NCBI RefSeq assembly: GCF_025766255.1
Contig: NW_026516783.1
Location: 1 to 64,000 of the forward strand
DNA length: 64,000 nucleotides
Reading direction: 5' to 3'
DNA from: Zychaea mexicana
Lineage: Eukaryota; Mucoromycota; Mucoromycetes; Mucorales; Lichtheimiaceae
Shown: one piece after another, positions 14,401 to 28,270 of the stretch
Layout of the letters: each line of letters starts with the position of its first letter
How positions within the stretch are numbered: position 1 is the first letter of the stretch
Position numbers and translations under genes: made by a program
The notes under the pieces: model-generated
The model's database searches: none
What the model was told of the DNA's origin: nothing
Seen by the model: the letters and a program-made list of their open reading frames with translations, nothing else

Positions 14401-14826
14401 GACATCGACAAATTCGCTCATGGCTGTATGTATATGTGCAACATACAGACCCTTTTCTTCTTTTGGTTGCAATTAGTGCTCAGCTATCGTGCATGCTCAG
14501 CCTATCATCACGTCGTTGTTATTGCTAAAGAAGCGGTCTATTGTTTATGAGTTGCTTTTTCAGGTTAAAGTATGCTAGTAGTAAAGCTCAAGAAAAGGTT
14601 AATAAAGGGGATCTGCTATACGTCCTTTGCTCCAAAGAATAGAGAACCCTGTGACTTATAGGCTCATGGCTGGGGAACACAACACACAACAGATCTGGAT
14701 CATGCAGCATGAAACAGCCAGAGCAACAAATCAACGCTGGGTTTCAAGCATACAATTATCCTCCTCACCCTTTTCCTTTTTCTTTTTTTACGTTCTTTTT
14801 TTTTATAATTAGCATCCTCTGCCAGC
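11409..14826. other. long AT-rich intergenic region
   Basis: About 3.4 kb without a recognisable gene. There is a CA run at about 11484-11502. A 37-codon plus-strand ORF at 13036-13149 (ends YMIYAIAKE) and an overlapping 135-codon minus-strand stretch at 12717-13124 are both unsupported. The sequence just before 14827 (ATAATTAG then a short leader) looks like the 3' end of a 5'-UTR intron of the next gene. Confidence 0.5.
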
Positions 14827-17225
14827 ATGAATGGCACTAGAGATCCGCACTGGGTAGCTACAGCAGATCGCTCCTTATCCGATTCACCATTTTCTGACAC
14901 GAGCAGCATGAGACGAGCACCTGAAAGCCGACGAGAACGACTGCGATCGTTTGCCCGCACAACCAGTCAAGTCATCCGACAAGAGATCAGCAAGTACTAT
15001 TACCCTGAGAACGGCGAAAACGATGTTGTTCCTTCCAATGCCAGTATTCGGTCATCACAGACGGCATCGTATCAGCGGCCGGCAGTACCGAGACAACGGA
15101 CGCAATCCATGACTGACTTGGCAATGACCAATACGCCAGATACGGTTCAGCCGCATTGTATGCTATTTCCGACATATGCGTACCAAGTAGTGGACAAGGA
15201 GCACAAACAATTCAAATGGAAGATACGATTAGCAGGCTGGACATTTGCAAAGCCCGGGTCCAGTCGGTTTGAGCGATGGATATTAGGTATACCTTTTTTC
15301 CTTTGCTCTATCCTATTTGCTTTTTTTTGCCCAGTCCAATGATGATGTTTTGCTAAAACAAGAAAACAATCAACATCATCACCGTTCAAACTCCAAAAAA
15401 AAAAAAAGCTGCCGGACGGACATACGGAGGTTTATCCGCCAATTCGGCGGAAGATATCCATTTTGCCAGACTTTTGAATCAGTTTCGGTGCCAAACAATG
15501 CGGGGCATCGATGTTCATCTTTATGTGGCAGGCGTCATTCCTGCTGAACGAGCACTATCACCGTCACCACCGCCACTCATATCACTATCACCGACATCAA
15601 CAGCAAAAAGTGCTACGACAGACAATGATCATGTTAATAACAGCAGCAGCACGAATAGGAATCATCACACATTTGGTCTTCATCATCTTGTCGATTTGGC
15701 ACACGACGCCATCAAAACAATAATGATTAACTCGGGCCCCACGGGACGTTTCGAAGATCTGCTGATGCTGGATCCGACGCAGGTCCTTCAACATGTTGGA
15801 CGAAAAATGCTTCGTCTAAAGGCTTCTTTTGAAAATGGAATAGGTATTTTCCCCCCTCTTGTTTGTTTATGCCGAGTTTGACACTAAAGTTCTCATATGT
15901 GTGCTGTGTCCTTTTTTCTTTAAAAAATCTACTAGATACACCCCATGACGGCTTTGTTGACCTCATTGAACCTAATGGAATATCTGTGATTTCAGTAAGT
16001 AGTACAAAGTGTAGTACATGTGCATTTCATTTGTCATGGACATAGCGACGTAGTGGACGCGTGTTACTTGCTGTTGCTAAGTAACTGGCTATATAGGACA
16101 TTGATGATACCATCAAAGTGACAGGCATTTTAGACGGCAAGGACACTATCCTCCAGAACACGTTTTTCCGAAAAGCAGATGAAGTGCCCGGCATGTCCGA
16201 AGTATACCGGAACTGGTCGAAGCAGGGCGCTCATGTGCATTACGTATCCAACTCGCCATGGCAAGTGTATCCGGCTCTCAGTGAGTTCGTCCGCGATAGA
16301 CATTTTCCGGCGGGAAGCATGCATCTCCGCGCCATCAGCACAGGTGATCTGATACGGAGGAAACCTGGGCAGCACAAACTTGATGTCATACATCAAATCC
16401 TTCAGGTATGTGTATAAAGTTTCTGTATTATAGCTCTCACTCGAACTGCTTACACATTTTTTGCCTTCTTTTTTTATGTTATGCGTATGTCTCTCTTTAC
16501 GAATCACAGGACTTCCCCAATCGAAAATTTATCCTCGTGGGCGATTCGGGTGAACGGGATCCTGAAATGTAAGATTGCTTCGTTGTTGTTATTGCTTTTA
16601 TCCCAAGTGCAGCTTCGTTTCTAAATCCATAAATTGCTGTAGATACCAACAAATCTACAAACAATATCCCGAGCAAATCATCAAAATTTTCATACATGAT
16701 GTGACCAGTGAACGTGCACGACATGCGGATCAACGCGAGAGCGAGCGATCCGATTCTTATTACAATAATTTGAAAAAGTTCCTGGCGCGTGATCAGCAAA
16801 GTGGTGGTGGTGGTAACCTACCGCGACGCTCGGCAACAACGACGACTTCGATGTTGGACGCAATTGGCGAGACTGAGATTCCTGATGAAGAAAAAGTCAT
16901 GATGGATCCGACAGTGTCTTTGAAAACGAAGCTCGATATCTTCCATGAAAGAATGGATAATCTAGCTCGCGAGTTGCCAGAAGGTGTATTGACTGTTTTC
17001 ACCTTGGCTTCGCAACTACGCACCGTAAGTATTATTATTTATCGTTATCATCATTGGTACGGTTGTGGCAAGAATGATGATACTCATTGGCATCGATACA
17101 TGTTTTGTGAATAGGATCCTATCATTACGCATACTTTTGGTACTCGAGCAAGGAAATCGTCATTATCATCATCATCTCATATGCCTTCTCCCATCCCCGC
17201 CAGAAACAGCTCTTTTCCTGTATAG
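14827..17225 (+). CDS. App1-like phosphatidate phosphatase (APP1 catalytic domain)
   Basis: Family known from yeast App1, a Mg-dependent phosphatidate phosphatase acting with actin-patch and endocytic proteins. Seven exons: 14827-15286, 15409-15843, 15936-15994, 16097-16405, 16510-16568, 16643-17024 and 17115-17225, giving 604 aa. An N-terminal domain (RLAGWTFAKPGSSRFERWIL...) precedes the catalytic core. The core has the HAD-type DIDDTIKVTG motif (DxDxT), then YVSNSPWQVYPALSEF, a GDLIRRKPGQHK segment and FILVGDSGERDPEIY. The tail is low complexity. The first intron needs an unusual acceptor after a 13-A run (see findings). Without it the frame does not close. Confidence 0.87.
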
Positions 17226-17370
17226 CCATAGAATGTTTCTTTCTCCTTGTCCTCCTTTTTTTTTGAGTTTCCTTCCTTCCTGTAACACATGTTTCGTTTA
17301 TTATTATACTTTTTTTCACTTCAAGTATTAGTATTTTCTTTATAATATACACTTTTCCATTGGTTTTCTT

Positions 17371-17937
17371 TTAATCTTTGACCATGGTTTTGCAGAACAA
17401 TTTGAGTCGAAACGCATCTACTCCGTTCAAATAGTATCGATGCAGCCGTTTATCCTTGATAAAACCAAACCGTTGATACAAGGCCAGTGCGCCTTGGTTG
17501 GTATATTCGGTCTCCAATACAATCTCGTCAGCATCTTGTTCCTTCATTGCGCGAATCGCTTTTTGAACCAACGTCGTACCGATCGCTCGTTTTCGGTATT
17601 CCTTGGCAACTGCCAACATGGCAATATAACCTCGGTTGCTTTGCTTGTGTAAATCAAGTTTGCAGATAATGACACCAACGCAAGTATCGCCATCCATTGC
17701 CTTGGAAATTAGAGCTTCATGTGTTAGTTTTGCGTTTGTCTATTTTTTTTAATCGTAGTTTTTTACCAGGAAGCATAATTTCGGCCAGTTGTGTATAAAG
17801 TATCGATAAGTGTAAATGGAGTACGGCTCTGAAAGATCGTTTTCAATGAGATGGATAATTGACGGTAGCTGTAGCTCGGACGTGTAGTCTACGTAGCTAA
17901 TGGGTGCAGGATCTGCGGCGTTGTCGATACTCGTCAT
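17371..17937 (-). CDS. NAA30: N-alpha-acetyltransferase 30, NatC catalytic subunit (Mak3 family)
   Basis: Acetylates N-terminal methionines followed by bulky hydrophobic residues, as the catalytic subunit of NatC on the ribosome. Two exons, 17937-17767 and 17700-17371, joined in phase 0; 166 aa, near the size of yeast Mak3. The GNAT fold is visible: N-terminal [24 protein letters not shown], the acetyl-CoA loop region [23 protein letters not shown], then [20 protein letters not shown] and the C-terminal [14 protein letters not shown] typical of Naa30. An upstream in-frame extension exists, but the start at MTSIDN fits the family better. Confidence 0.9.
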
Positions 17938-18000
17938 ACCATGTAAAGAAGACGAAGAGCTGAAACCCGAAACAAGAAATACTACAAAATTTCGAGGCAT

Positions 18001-18880
18001 AAATCGCTTGTGCCTAATCTAGTCGCGGCGACTGTAAAACACACTATATACTCATTTCATTGCAAACACCGTGGTCATTCTTGTTTCCACAGGATAGTTG
18101 TTTCAGTTGAGGCATATACTATTGCTGTACGTTAAAATAAGCTTATTCTGCACCATGTAATATAGAAACTCAATGTCATCAAGATATGCTGTTTGAAAAA
18201 ATCATATTTCGTTGCAGCTATAATGATTGATTCTCATAACCATCTTTATGAGTTGCAAACATTCCAATTCTTTGATATAGAAACATATAAAGTACTCTTC
18301 ATTCATCTTGGTCGACGTATTACGGGAGCTCCTCTTGCCGCAACTGAGTCTCCCACACATCTCATCCTTTTAAGTCCGAGTTCATATAAAGCGATGATAC
18401 CGTTCAGTATTAGCTTATGTAAACAGCTGTTCAGCAAGTCCTCGTTATGTAATATGTCTTTGTATGAAATAACCCTCCCAAGCGTGCTAAAACACCTCAT
18501 GCAAAAGTTTCGATACCTTTTGCTGTATTCGACACCGGCTTGAAAGCTGCGTGGGGAATACAACAAAAACCTGATGTCGCATATGCCTAATGGGTTTACC
18601 TGGTAAGGAGAGGACATGCTATTGCACTGAGGCGCAGGAGGAAGCAACACCCATTCGATATCGCCGAATACACAAGTGCTATTCCTTGTACACTTATTGG
18701 TCTCTCTTGTCCCGAGATAAAAAAAAACATTCAATAAAACCCAAAGCTAGTGCAGATGCAAGCTTTAGTAAACATCAGTGATATGTGACAACCACTAGCA
18801 TGATATCAACAGAGTAAAGTGCTTATGCACCACATTTGGATGTGCTTTCCATTTTCTCGGAAACAAAAAAAGAAAGATTT
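18001..18880. other. AT-rich gene-poor stretch
   Basis: No supported gene. Open frames of 116 codons (plus, 18193-18543) and 143 codons (minus, 18303-18734) overlap each other and match nothing I recognise. Weak similarity by eye to the inverted copy near 28.3-28.8 kb suggests the repeat family may begin here. Confidence 0.4.
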
Positions 18881-20010
18881 TGTAGCCAAAAACGTATTTT
18901 ACCAGCTGCTTATAATGCTATGTGTATGCACACCATAAAGCAGCAGTACTACTTGACACTGATAATTATTTCAATTCGAGCAGATAGTGTAGAGTTGCAT
19001 ATTACTCTAAAGAAATATCCGTGATATGTAGTTGTTTTTCTGAAAAAGTTAATAAGAAAAAAACGGAAGGTACACAATCCAATTTCAGTAATATGAAGTT
19101 TAAAACAAAGCGCCACAATCATATATGCATTATTACTCTTCTTTGCCAGCAGATTTCCTTTTTTATATTAAGAAACACGAATATTGTCTTGATCGGTTCA
19201 GGAGCTCAATACACTCGATGAATACACATTGAATAATACATGTACTGTCAAAGAATCCTAGCATTCTGCTCTATGTCACCGAGCAAAAGATGAAATCTCA
19301 TGGCATAATGCAAAAAGACAAACCATGATTATACATTCAAAACTGAGTCTTACAGCCGCATCTGTTAACTAGCGTAAGAGTTTTATATGACTTTTTCCTT
19401 TTATACCACTTAGTAAGGGCTACCAGATCAGTGTACAAATCAGCTATTTACACCTACGAAAACCATCACACTAATTGTCATGCAAAACATTATAATATAG
19501 AGACCAGCTATGACTTGTTGAAGAAGAAATGATTAGCAAAAGAGCAAAACTACAGTGCTTCCTCTGGTTGACATCAGCGTAGCTAATGGTCGTATATGCT
19601 GCTGCCAAGAAATTCTACTGAAAACTGCCAGGATGTTTGTAATTTGAGTGTGGCAGCAATAGAGCTATTGTCTGATCTATGGCCTTGTGTGCTATTTTGG
19701 CTAGTGGTACTCAGATAATATGCCGGAAATCTACAAGCAGTATATGCAGAGTGTCCCCGGTCAACAACACCACGGTCACCACTGAATATATGACAAAGAA
19801 CAAGGCTACTGATTATGCAGTTCTCTACACCTTTAGCTAGCGCTAGTCATTACTCTTGTAATTTCTCAGCTATCATCAGCATAACATGTTGCATTGGAGC
19901 CTCTTTTCTCGTGGCCAGGCTGAAATACATAGAAACGCGACGCTCATTCACAAACCGCGCTCAATTTGATTAGCGGCATAATAAACTGAGCTAAACAAAT
20001 CCATAATTGT
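18880..20010 (+). repeat. diverged repeat family, copy 1
   Basis: This stretch matches the reverse complement of 27150-28270 along most of its length, in the same order. Exact anchor words: AGACCAGCTATGACTT at 19501 matches 27615-27630, and TTTGATTAGCGGCAT at 19965 matches 27175-27189. Between anchors the copies differ by scattered substitutions and small indels, so the duplication is old. Both copies are interrupted by stops in every frame, as expected for a decayed coding or transposable element. I do not recognise the ancestor. Similarity fades just past 20008, near the shared AAATCCATA. Confidence 0.75.
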
Positions 20011-20481
20011 AAGGCAAAGACCAAGACAATATATAGGAAGGCAGCAGGTACTGATGTTTTTCTTTATATAGACTCAATTTTTTATTTTAAAAGTTAGAAC
20101 AAGCGCGAAAAAGGATATTTGCCTAGTATCTCTTGATTGTGCTGATCTATGAGGCAACTCTACTTATTCTTGTAACCAACATGGATCAACAACACATATT
20201 TTTTTGATCTGTCATTAACGATTACTATTATTTCTCTCATTACATCACTTGTGCGCACATTTCCTCATCCATGTAATATCCTAAAAACCAAAAGAGACAG
20301 AATAAGTCAACGAGACCCGTAAAGAATTAAAACTAGTTTATTATGATAACAGAAGTTCTCACTATTTATAAGAAATGGCTTATCCTTGGCAACTACCACA
20401 GTGTGAGCATTGAACAGATTTTATAAATCAATTATAAAGGATTAAGTAATGTGAGTAAAAGGAGGCATGAGTAAAAGGAGG

Positions 20482-21714
20482 TAGGGGTCGCAATCTGACC
20501 CGTGGGTGGGTCAAAACCGACCTGCGGGTTAAGGACAGGTCATCAGGTCGGGTTGATGCTTTTTTGACCCATAGGTCAACCCATCTAACCCTTGACCCGA
20601 CCCATTGACCTGTTGTGAACCGTGTATACATATAATATGTATAAGGTACCTGTTTTTAAATAGTCAATCTTCTTACTGGGAAGCATCGTTATATTAAAGA
20701 TATAGTTGTCAATATGTCTGCTATAGAACTATCATATATAAGATGTACTTATATTCTTTTTATCATGGGATCATATTTTATATTCAAGAGCATAGGATAA
20801 GTAAGCTATAAGCAATATACGTAAAAGGAGTAAAGAAGTAGCAATAGTACAATGAGAACGGATAATAGAGGGTGGCAGTAAGAGACGAGATTTGACAAAA
20901 GATATAAAAGGAATTGAGTAAAGAAAATCGAAGGAAGAAGAAAGAAGTAAAAAGAAAAGGGAAAAGGGAAATGAATTAAGGGCATAGACTAAGGAAGTCG
21001 ATTTTCAACCACATTTTAACCATTGGGCTTTCTTTAATGCATGTGAGCCCAATTGATTGCTTTTGTGATGGCACATAACCCTTTACCTTTAAGGGCTGTG
21101 TATAATGTATGGAGTTGTGCACTTCCAGTGCTCAACTTCAGGTTGATTGACACTACTTCCTTCATCACCATAACGAAATCAGTCTTGACCCATTAACCCA
21201 ACTTTTGACCCATCGGGTCGAACAGGTTGGTAGCTAGTATTCTTTCCTATACTTAAAAAACGATATCTTACTCTAAATACTATCCATCCTTTTACTTTGA
21301 GATGCAGTTTGATTCTTTAATAGTGGAATGTTACAGCTATGTAAAAATAATTTATATATTGGTTTTTTGAGCTTACTACTATTTGTACCAAATATTGAAA
21401 TCTTCTTTCTTTCTAAATAGTGTTCATATTTACTATTATATTTAGCTACATATTGACTATAATCGAGGATACAGATTTTTTTCCCTTTCATATGATATAT
21501 CCAACTCAATTCTTTAATTCTACTGATTCTTACTGAGACGATTCAATTCGATTCCTTACTTGGATGATGATACTGATTCGATTCCCTCAAGGAATCAGTG
21601 GGAATCGTCTTCTTGTATGGAACCCTATAGGTCAGGTTGCATCAGTGTTTTCTTAACTCACAGGTCAATGGGTCAGACCCTTGAGCTGACCCAACTATCT
21701 AATTGCGACCCCTA
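20482..21714. mobile_element. non-autonomous DNA transposon, hAT-like MITE (candidate)
   Basis: A perfect 13-bp terminal inverted repeat, TAGGGGTCGCAAT, lies at 20482-20494 and, inverted, at 21702-21714. Inside both ends are clusters of short subterminal repeats of the GACCC/GGGTC type, in both orientations. A TAGGGG terminus with GACCC/GGGTC subterminal repeats is familiar from hAT elements; that comparison is from memory. The 1233-bp interior has no transposase, only a 78-codon open stretch at 21273-21509 (minus). A clean 8-bp target duplication is not visible: the flanks share only an imperfect GTRAAAGG word. So this is probably an old insertion mobilised in trans. Confidence 0.6.
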
Positions 21715-22192
21715 GTGAAAGGTATATCTAGGTAAATGCCTTAGACAGTAGCTAATCTAAATAATAACAACTTCTTCCTCGGCATATAGCTGATCAGTGT
21801 TTCACTAAGATGTGTATGGATTAAGCAATGTCTGCATAAATGAGATTATGAGGGAAATAACAGCAATTATTATTGATCGATTAAAGAATATGTGTTATTG
21901 ATTATATTGGTTACAAGTTACAATACTACTATTGTTATTTTATAAGTAGGTAGGGGTTTATCAAGTAGTAGTTATTTTAGAAGAGCTATAACCAGCAGAT
22001 ATTCAATATTCTACATTATTTTTTAAAAATGGGGATTTAATATAAATTGGTTAATCAGCTTTTTCTTTATAAAATAAATAGATTAATTCTTATCAGTAGT
22101 AGGAGGAGGCAGTAGTGCAGCAGCAGCAGCAGCGGCGCGCTGGTGTGTGATTATTTATATATGTAGGTGTAATGAAAATTTACAAACAAAAC

Positions 22193-22286
22193 GCCCTTGT
22201 AGCTTAGTGGTTAGAGCGCTGTGCTTATATCATAAGGATATACCAGAGTCACGCAGAGGTCGCGAGTTCAATCCTCGCCTTGGGCA
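22193..22286 (+). tRNA. tRNA-Ile(UAU) with 21-nt intron
   Basis: Cloverleaf read by hand. D arm: GCTT-AGTGGTTA-GAGC. Anticodon stem: CTGTG/CGCAG, anticodon TAT at 22226-22228. Intron at 22230-22250, immediately after position 37, where eukaryotic tRNA introns sit. T arm: GCGAG-TTCAATC-CTCGC. Discriminator A at 22286, followed by TTTT, a Pol III terminator. A-box and B-box sequences are intact. The layout matches the intron-containing tRNA-Ile(UAU) of yeast. The acceptor stem GCCCTTG/CTTGGGC has two T-T mismatches (positions 5-68 and 6-67), so it may be weakened or a pseudogene. Confidence 0.85.
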
Positions 22287-23182
22287 TTTTGTAGAACTTT
22301 ACGTAATTTTGCTTCCTTTTTTTTTGCCGTACGAGCAAACGTCGTATACCAGTACTACAGTACGAAACACCAACAGCACGTACTAAATTTTTATGCTTAT
22401 CTACTGACCTTGCAAAACGTATATGCCTCGCTAAGTTATCTGTCACTACATACTGGCTATTAAAGCACCATTGAGCAATCAGCCCGGGATTCTGTCGTCC
22501 AGCTGGTGATTTCATAAATCTAGGTTAATACTGCAATGCTGACAAGGAGTGTTATTTACTGATCTTTCATAAAATTCATAAAAATAACCTTTTCGTTGCT
22601 GCATAGTAATAACTGCATAGTAATAGCGAGCGGCTTTGTCTCCAGGTAATGGCCAAAAAGGAAAGAGGAAAAAAAATTCTTCCCAGAAGGAAACGAGACA
22701 CCGCTCTAAAGCTGGTTGGCAAGGGCGAACCAATCAGTTCGAGTGCTTCAAGTATTATATGGAATGTGATCTTTGAACTGACGTGATAGGAATAAAAGAT
22801 GAGCTGTCAGGCTAAAATACATACTTTTGAGAGGATGCAGCTAATATTTCGGTTTGTAGGAGGGAGGGAACACACTTAATTTGCGCTCCAACTATTTTAA
22901 GCATACATACACCGGCATATATATCCATATATAATATATGACAGCAGAAGAGCAATCAATAAAAGCTGTGAAAACTTTTTGTATAAGGTGGATAGAAGAT
23001 GTAGCTTCATATAATATATGTGAAGACATTATTTTACTGAAGAAAGGTAGAAGATATTCATCGTGTCTTGAAAAATTACAGATGCGATAACTCAAGCCGC
23101 CAAAAATTCGCCTTTGCTTTGTCCTTTTACCTCGCGACCATCACCACCACCCAGTCCACACGAGCACCGATCAAAACTGAAC
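22287..23182. other. spacer between tRNA and Pfs2 gene
   Basis: AT-rich, with no supported gene. The 23090-23182 end is less AT-rich and is likely the promoter/5' leader of the Pfs2 gene. Confidence 0.5.
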
Positions 23183-25983
<2,801 letters not shown>

Positions 25984-26523
25984 GTCACCCTGTTTGTATA
26001 TCCATCATCGCATCACAAAGTACTGTTTGATAAAAATGTAACTTTTTAAAAGAAGAATATTACAAGAATCTTGCTCCCAAATAATGGCATGCCCACTGCT
26101 TGGTTGTTGGTTGAATGATGATGGACGTCACTATTCTCATGGTACTCATACACTAGTAAGAAGACATATACGCGTAATGTAAGAACAACTGAAGTTGAAT
26201 CGTTAATAAATACAACATAAAAGCATTTTTATCGTTTACTGTGACTCGATGACAATATGCGTGATATACTCAGAGTTACTACGTAATTTGACTCAAACAC
26301 ACGAGTACATCATAAAGAGACGACTTCATATTTAAAGATAGCTCAAGTAGAATTTATTGTAAACATACAGGGATAACTAGAATTTAACTATGATATCCGA
26401 TAATAAAGGGATCTGTAGAGATAAGACCTAATAGCAGCGCATCATGAGAGGAAACCGGTTTAGTATGACAATGTGTGGTCGACAACAGCGTACATGATAC
26501 TGCTACTTGTATTTACCAATTGC
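25984..26523. other. convergent 3' flanks of Pfs2 and the secreted protein gene
   Basis: AT-rich, with no ORF of note. Holds the 3' UTRs of the two convergent genes; AATAAA-like signals occur on both strands. Confidence 0.4.
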
Positions 26524-26787
26524 TTAGGAATGGCAGGCACCCTTTCCGGCAGCGTGGCAGCAAGCTTCGAATTTCTTCCACTTGGAAGACTCGAGGTTTT
26601 CGTTCCAGTACTTCTTGCCGCTGTCAGAAACGTAGTTGTTGTAACCAGCTTTGCGCCCACAGTCATATGTGGGTCCAACACCTGGGAGGAGACAGCCACC
26701 ACCCTGCTTGTAGTTGCACCAGATGGAGTCAGCGCTAGCGACGTAGGCAAGACAGGCAACGAGGAAAATCAAAACGGCTTTGATCAT
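26524..26787 (-). CDS. small cysteine-rich secreted protein, 87 aa
   Basis: Intronless ORF of 87 codons. A textbook signal peptide (MIKAVLIFLVACLAYVASA) is followed by about 68 mature residues rich in Gly, Lys, Asn and aromatic residues, with six cysteines in the order C-C-C-CC-C. A six-cysteine mature peptide fits three disulfides, as in fungal small secreted proteins with antimicrobial, effector or wall-associated roles. I do not recognise the exact family and do not assign one. It lies alone in an AT-rich, repeat-bearing stretch and has a clear TATA box upstream. Its higher GC content relative to the surroundings is consistent with strong expression. Confidence 0.8.
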   Translation of the reverse strand: MIKAVLIFLVACLAYVASADSIWCNYKQGGGCLLPGVGPTYDCGRKAGYNNYVSDSGKKYWNENLESSKWKKFEACCHAAGKGACHS

Positions 26788-26875
26788 CTTGTTATAAGCT
26801 TGTTGTTGGGTTGTTTGAAGTAGAAAAATTGCTGTCGAGTGAAGAACAAAACATCTTGGTCGTCAAATCTACGGC

Positions 26876-26883
26876 CTTTTATA
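26876..26883 (-). promoter_or_regulatory. TATA box of the secreted protein gene
   Basis: TATAAAAG on the minus strand, 89-96 bp upstream of the start codon at 26787, followed by a pyrimidine-rich stretch and an A-rich leader (AACAACCCAACAACAAG) before the ATG. The spacing suits transcription start roughly 30 bp downstream of the box. Confidence 0.65.
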
Positions 26884-27149
26884 CCTTTTCTCAAAATCTG
26901 AAATGCCGGTGTTTTTAAACATGCATATATTGATAGCATAGCCACAACTTTATCGAATGTTATGCAGCAGCCTTTTTTCAACGAACATCATATTTCTAAT
27001 GTTTACTCATAACCGTTTCTCCCCGAACGAATATAGTGCAAGAGTTGCCCTTAAAAAAATGTGGCTGCATTGACGATGGTCTGGGAACCTCACACAAATA
27101 AATATTAAAGCAGAATTTGTTAACTATATTACCTCATCATCCATAAGTA

Positions 27150-28270
27150 TGGATTTGTTTAGCTTAGTTTTATCATGCCGCTAATCAAACTGAGCGCGCT
27201 TTGTGAATGAGCGTGTGTTTTATTTCAGCCTGACCACGAAAAAATAGGCTTCAACGCAACATGTTATTCTGATTATAGTTAAGCGCTAGCTGAAGGTGTA
27301 CAGAAATGCATAATTTGTAGCCTTGCTCTTTGTCACCATACTCAGTGGTGACCTTGGTGTTGTTGTCCGGAGACACACTGCATTTACTGCTTGCATATTT
27401 CCAGCATGAATTTAAATACAACCAGCCAAAATAGCGCACAAGGCCATAGATCAGGCAGTAACTTTATTGCTGCCATACTCAAGTCGCAAAACATCCTGGT
27501 AGTTTCTGGTAAAACTTCTTGGCAACAGCGTATACGACATTAGCTATGCTGATGACACCCAGATGAAGCATCGTAGTTTCGCTCTTTTGCTCGTCAGCTT
27601 TTTTGTTCAGTAAGAAGTCATAGCTGGTCTCTATTATAATGCGCAGCAGTACTCCTGCATAACGATCAATACGATCATCTCTGCAGCTGTAAGTAACGTA
27701 TAGGACATTGGTCTGGCATTCCTCGCTAAGTGATACGAAAGGAAAAAGTCAATTTCAGAACTCTTACGCCAGCTTAGCACATGCCGCTGCAAAACTCAGT
27801 TTTGGAAACATAACGATTTGTCGTCTTGCGTCACATTGCGCGAAAAAAATCTTAGACTGTTGCTCAGTTGCATGGAATATAATGCTGAATCCATTCGACA
27901 GCAACTTCATAATAGCGGTTTACATGTATACATCCGATATCGACTCATCGAGTATATAAGACTTCTGCACCGAGTAAGATTTATGTTTGTGTTCTTGAAG
28001 AAAACGAGATCTGCTGGCAAAGAAAATTAATAATTCAGGGATGGTTGTAGCGTTGTTGTCTTGGACTTCATGTCACTAAATTTGGATTGCGTACTCTCCG
28101 TTTTTCCCGTTATTAACTCTGCCAGAAAAAAAGGATTACGGGCACCTTTTTGGAGTATTAAGGCAGCTCAATGTCTGCTCGAATATGGAATAATTATCAA
28201 TGTCAAGTAATACTGCTGCTATATGGTGTGTATACACATAGCACAGCAAACAGCTGGTAAATCAAGTTAT
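27150..28270 (-). repeat. diverged repeat family, copy 2 (inverted)
   Basis: Reverse-complement counterpart of 18880-20010. The minus strand keeps longer open stretches than copy 1 (e.g. 27251-27439 and 28203-28403), and the plus strand keeps an open 70-codon stretch at 27818-28030. No frame is intact along the element, and no domain could be named. Weaker similarity may extend to about 28760, where a 151-codon minus-strand stretch (28288-28743) ends. Most likely a decayed mobile or duplicated gene sequence. Confidence 0.7.

Noticed and set aside
18193..18734. Overlapping plus (116 codons) and minus (143 codons) frames
   Set aside because: No recognisable domain; better explained as part of the decayed repeat neighbourhood.
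22147..22515. Open frames of 79 (plus) and 88 (minus) codons over 22147-22515
   Set aside because: They are translations of the tRNA-Ile gene, with the typical RALCLYH...FNPRLG and ARIELATSA wording, and not proteins.
26460..26823. Three other frames across the secreted protein gene (99, 116 and 87 codons)
   Set aside because: Overlap the signal-peptide ORF in other frames; only the 26524-26787 minus frame has a signal peptide, cysteine pattern and TATA box.
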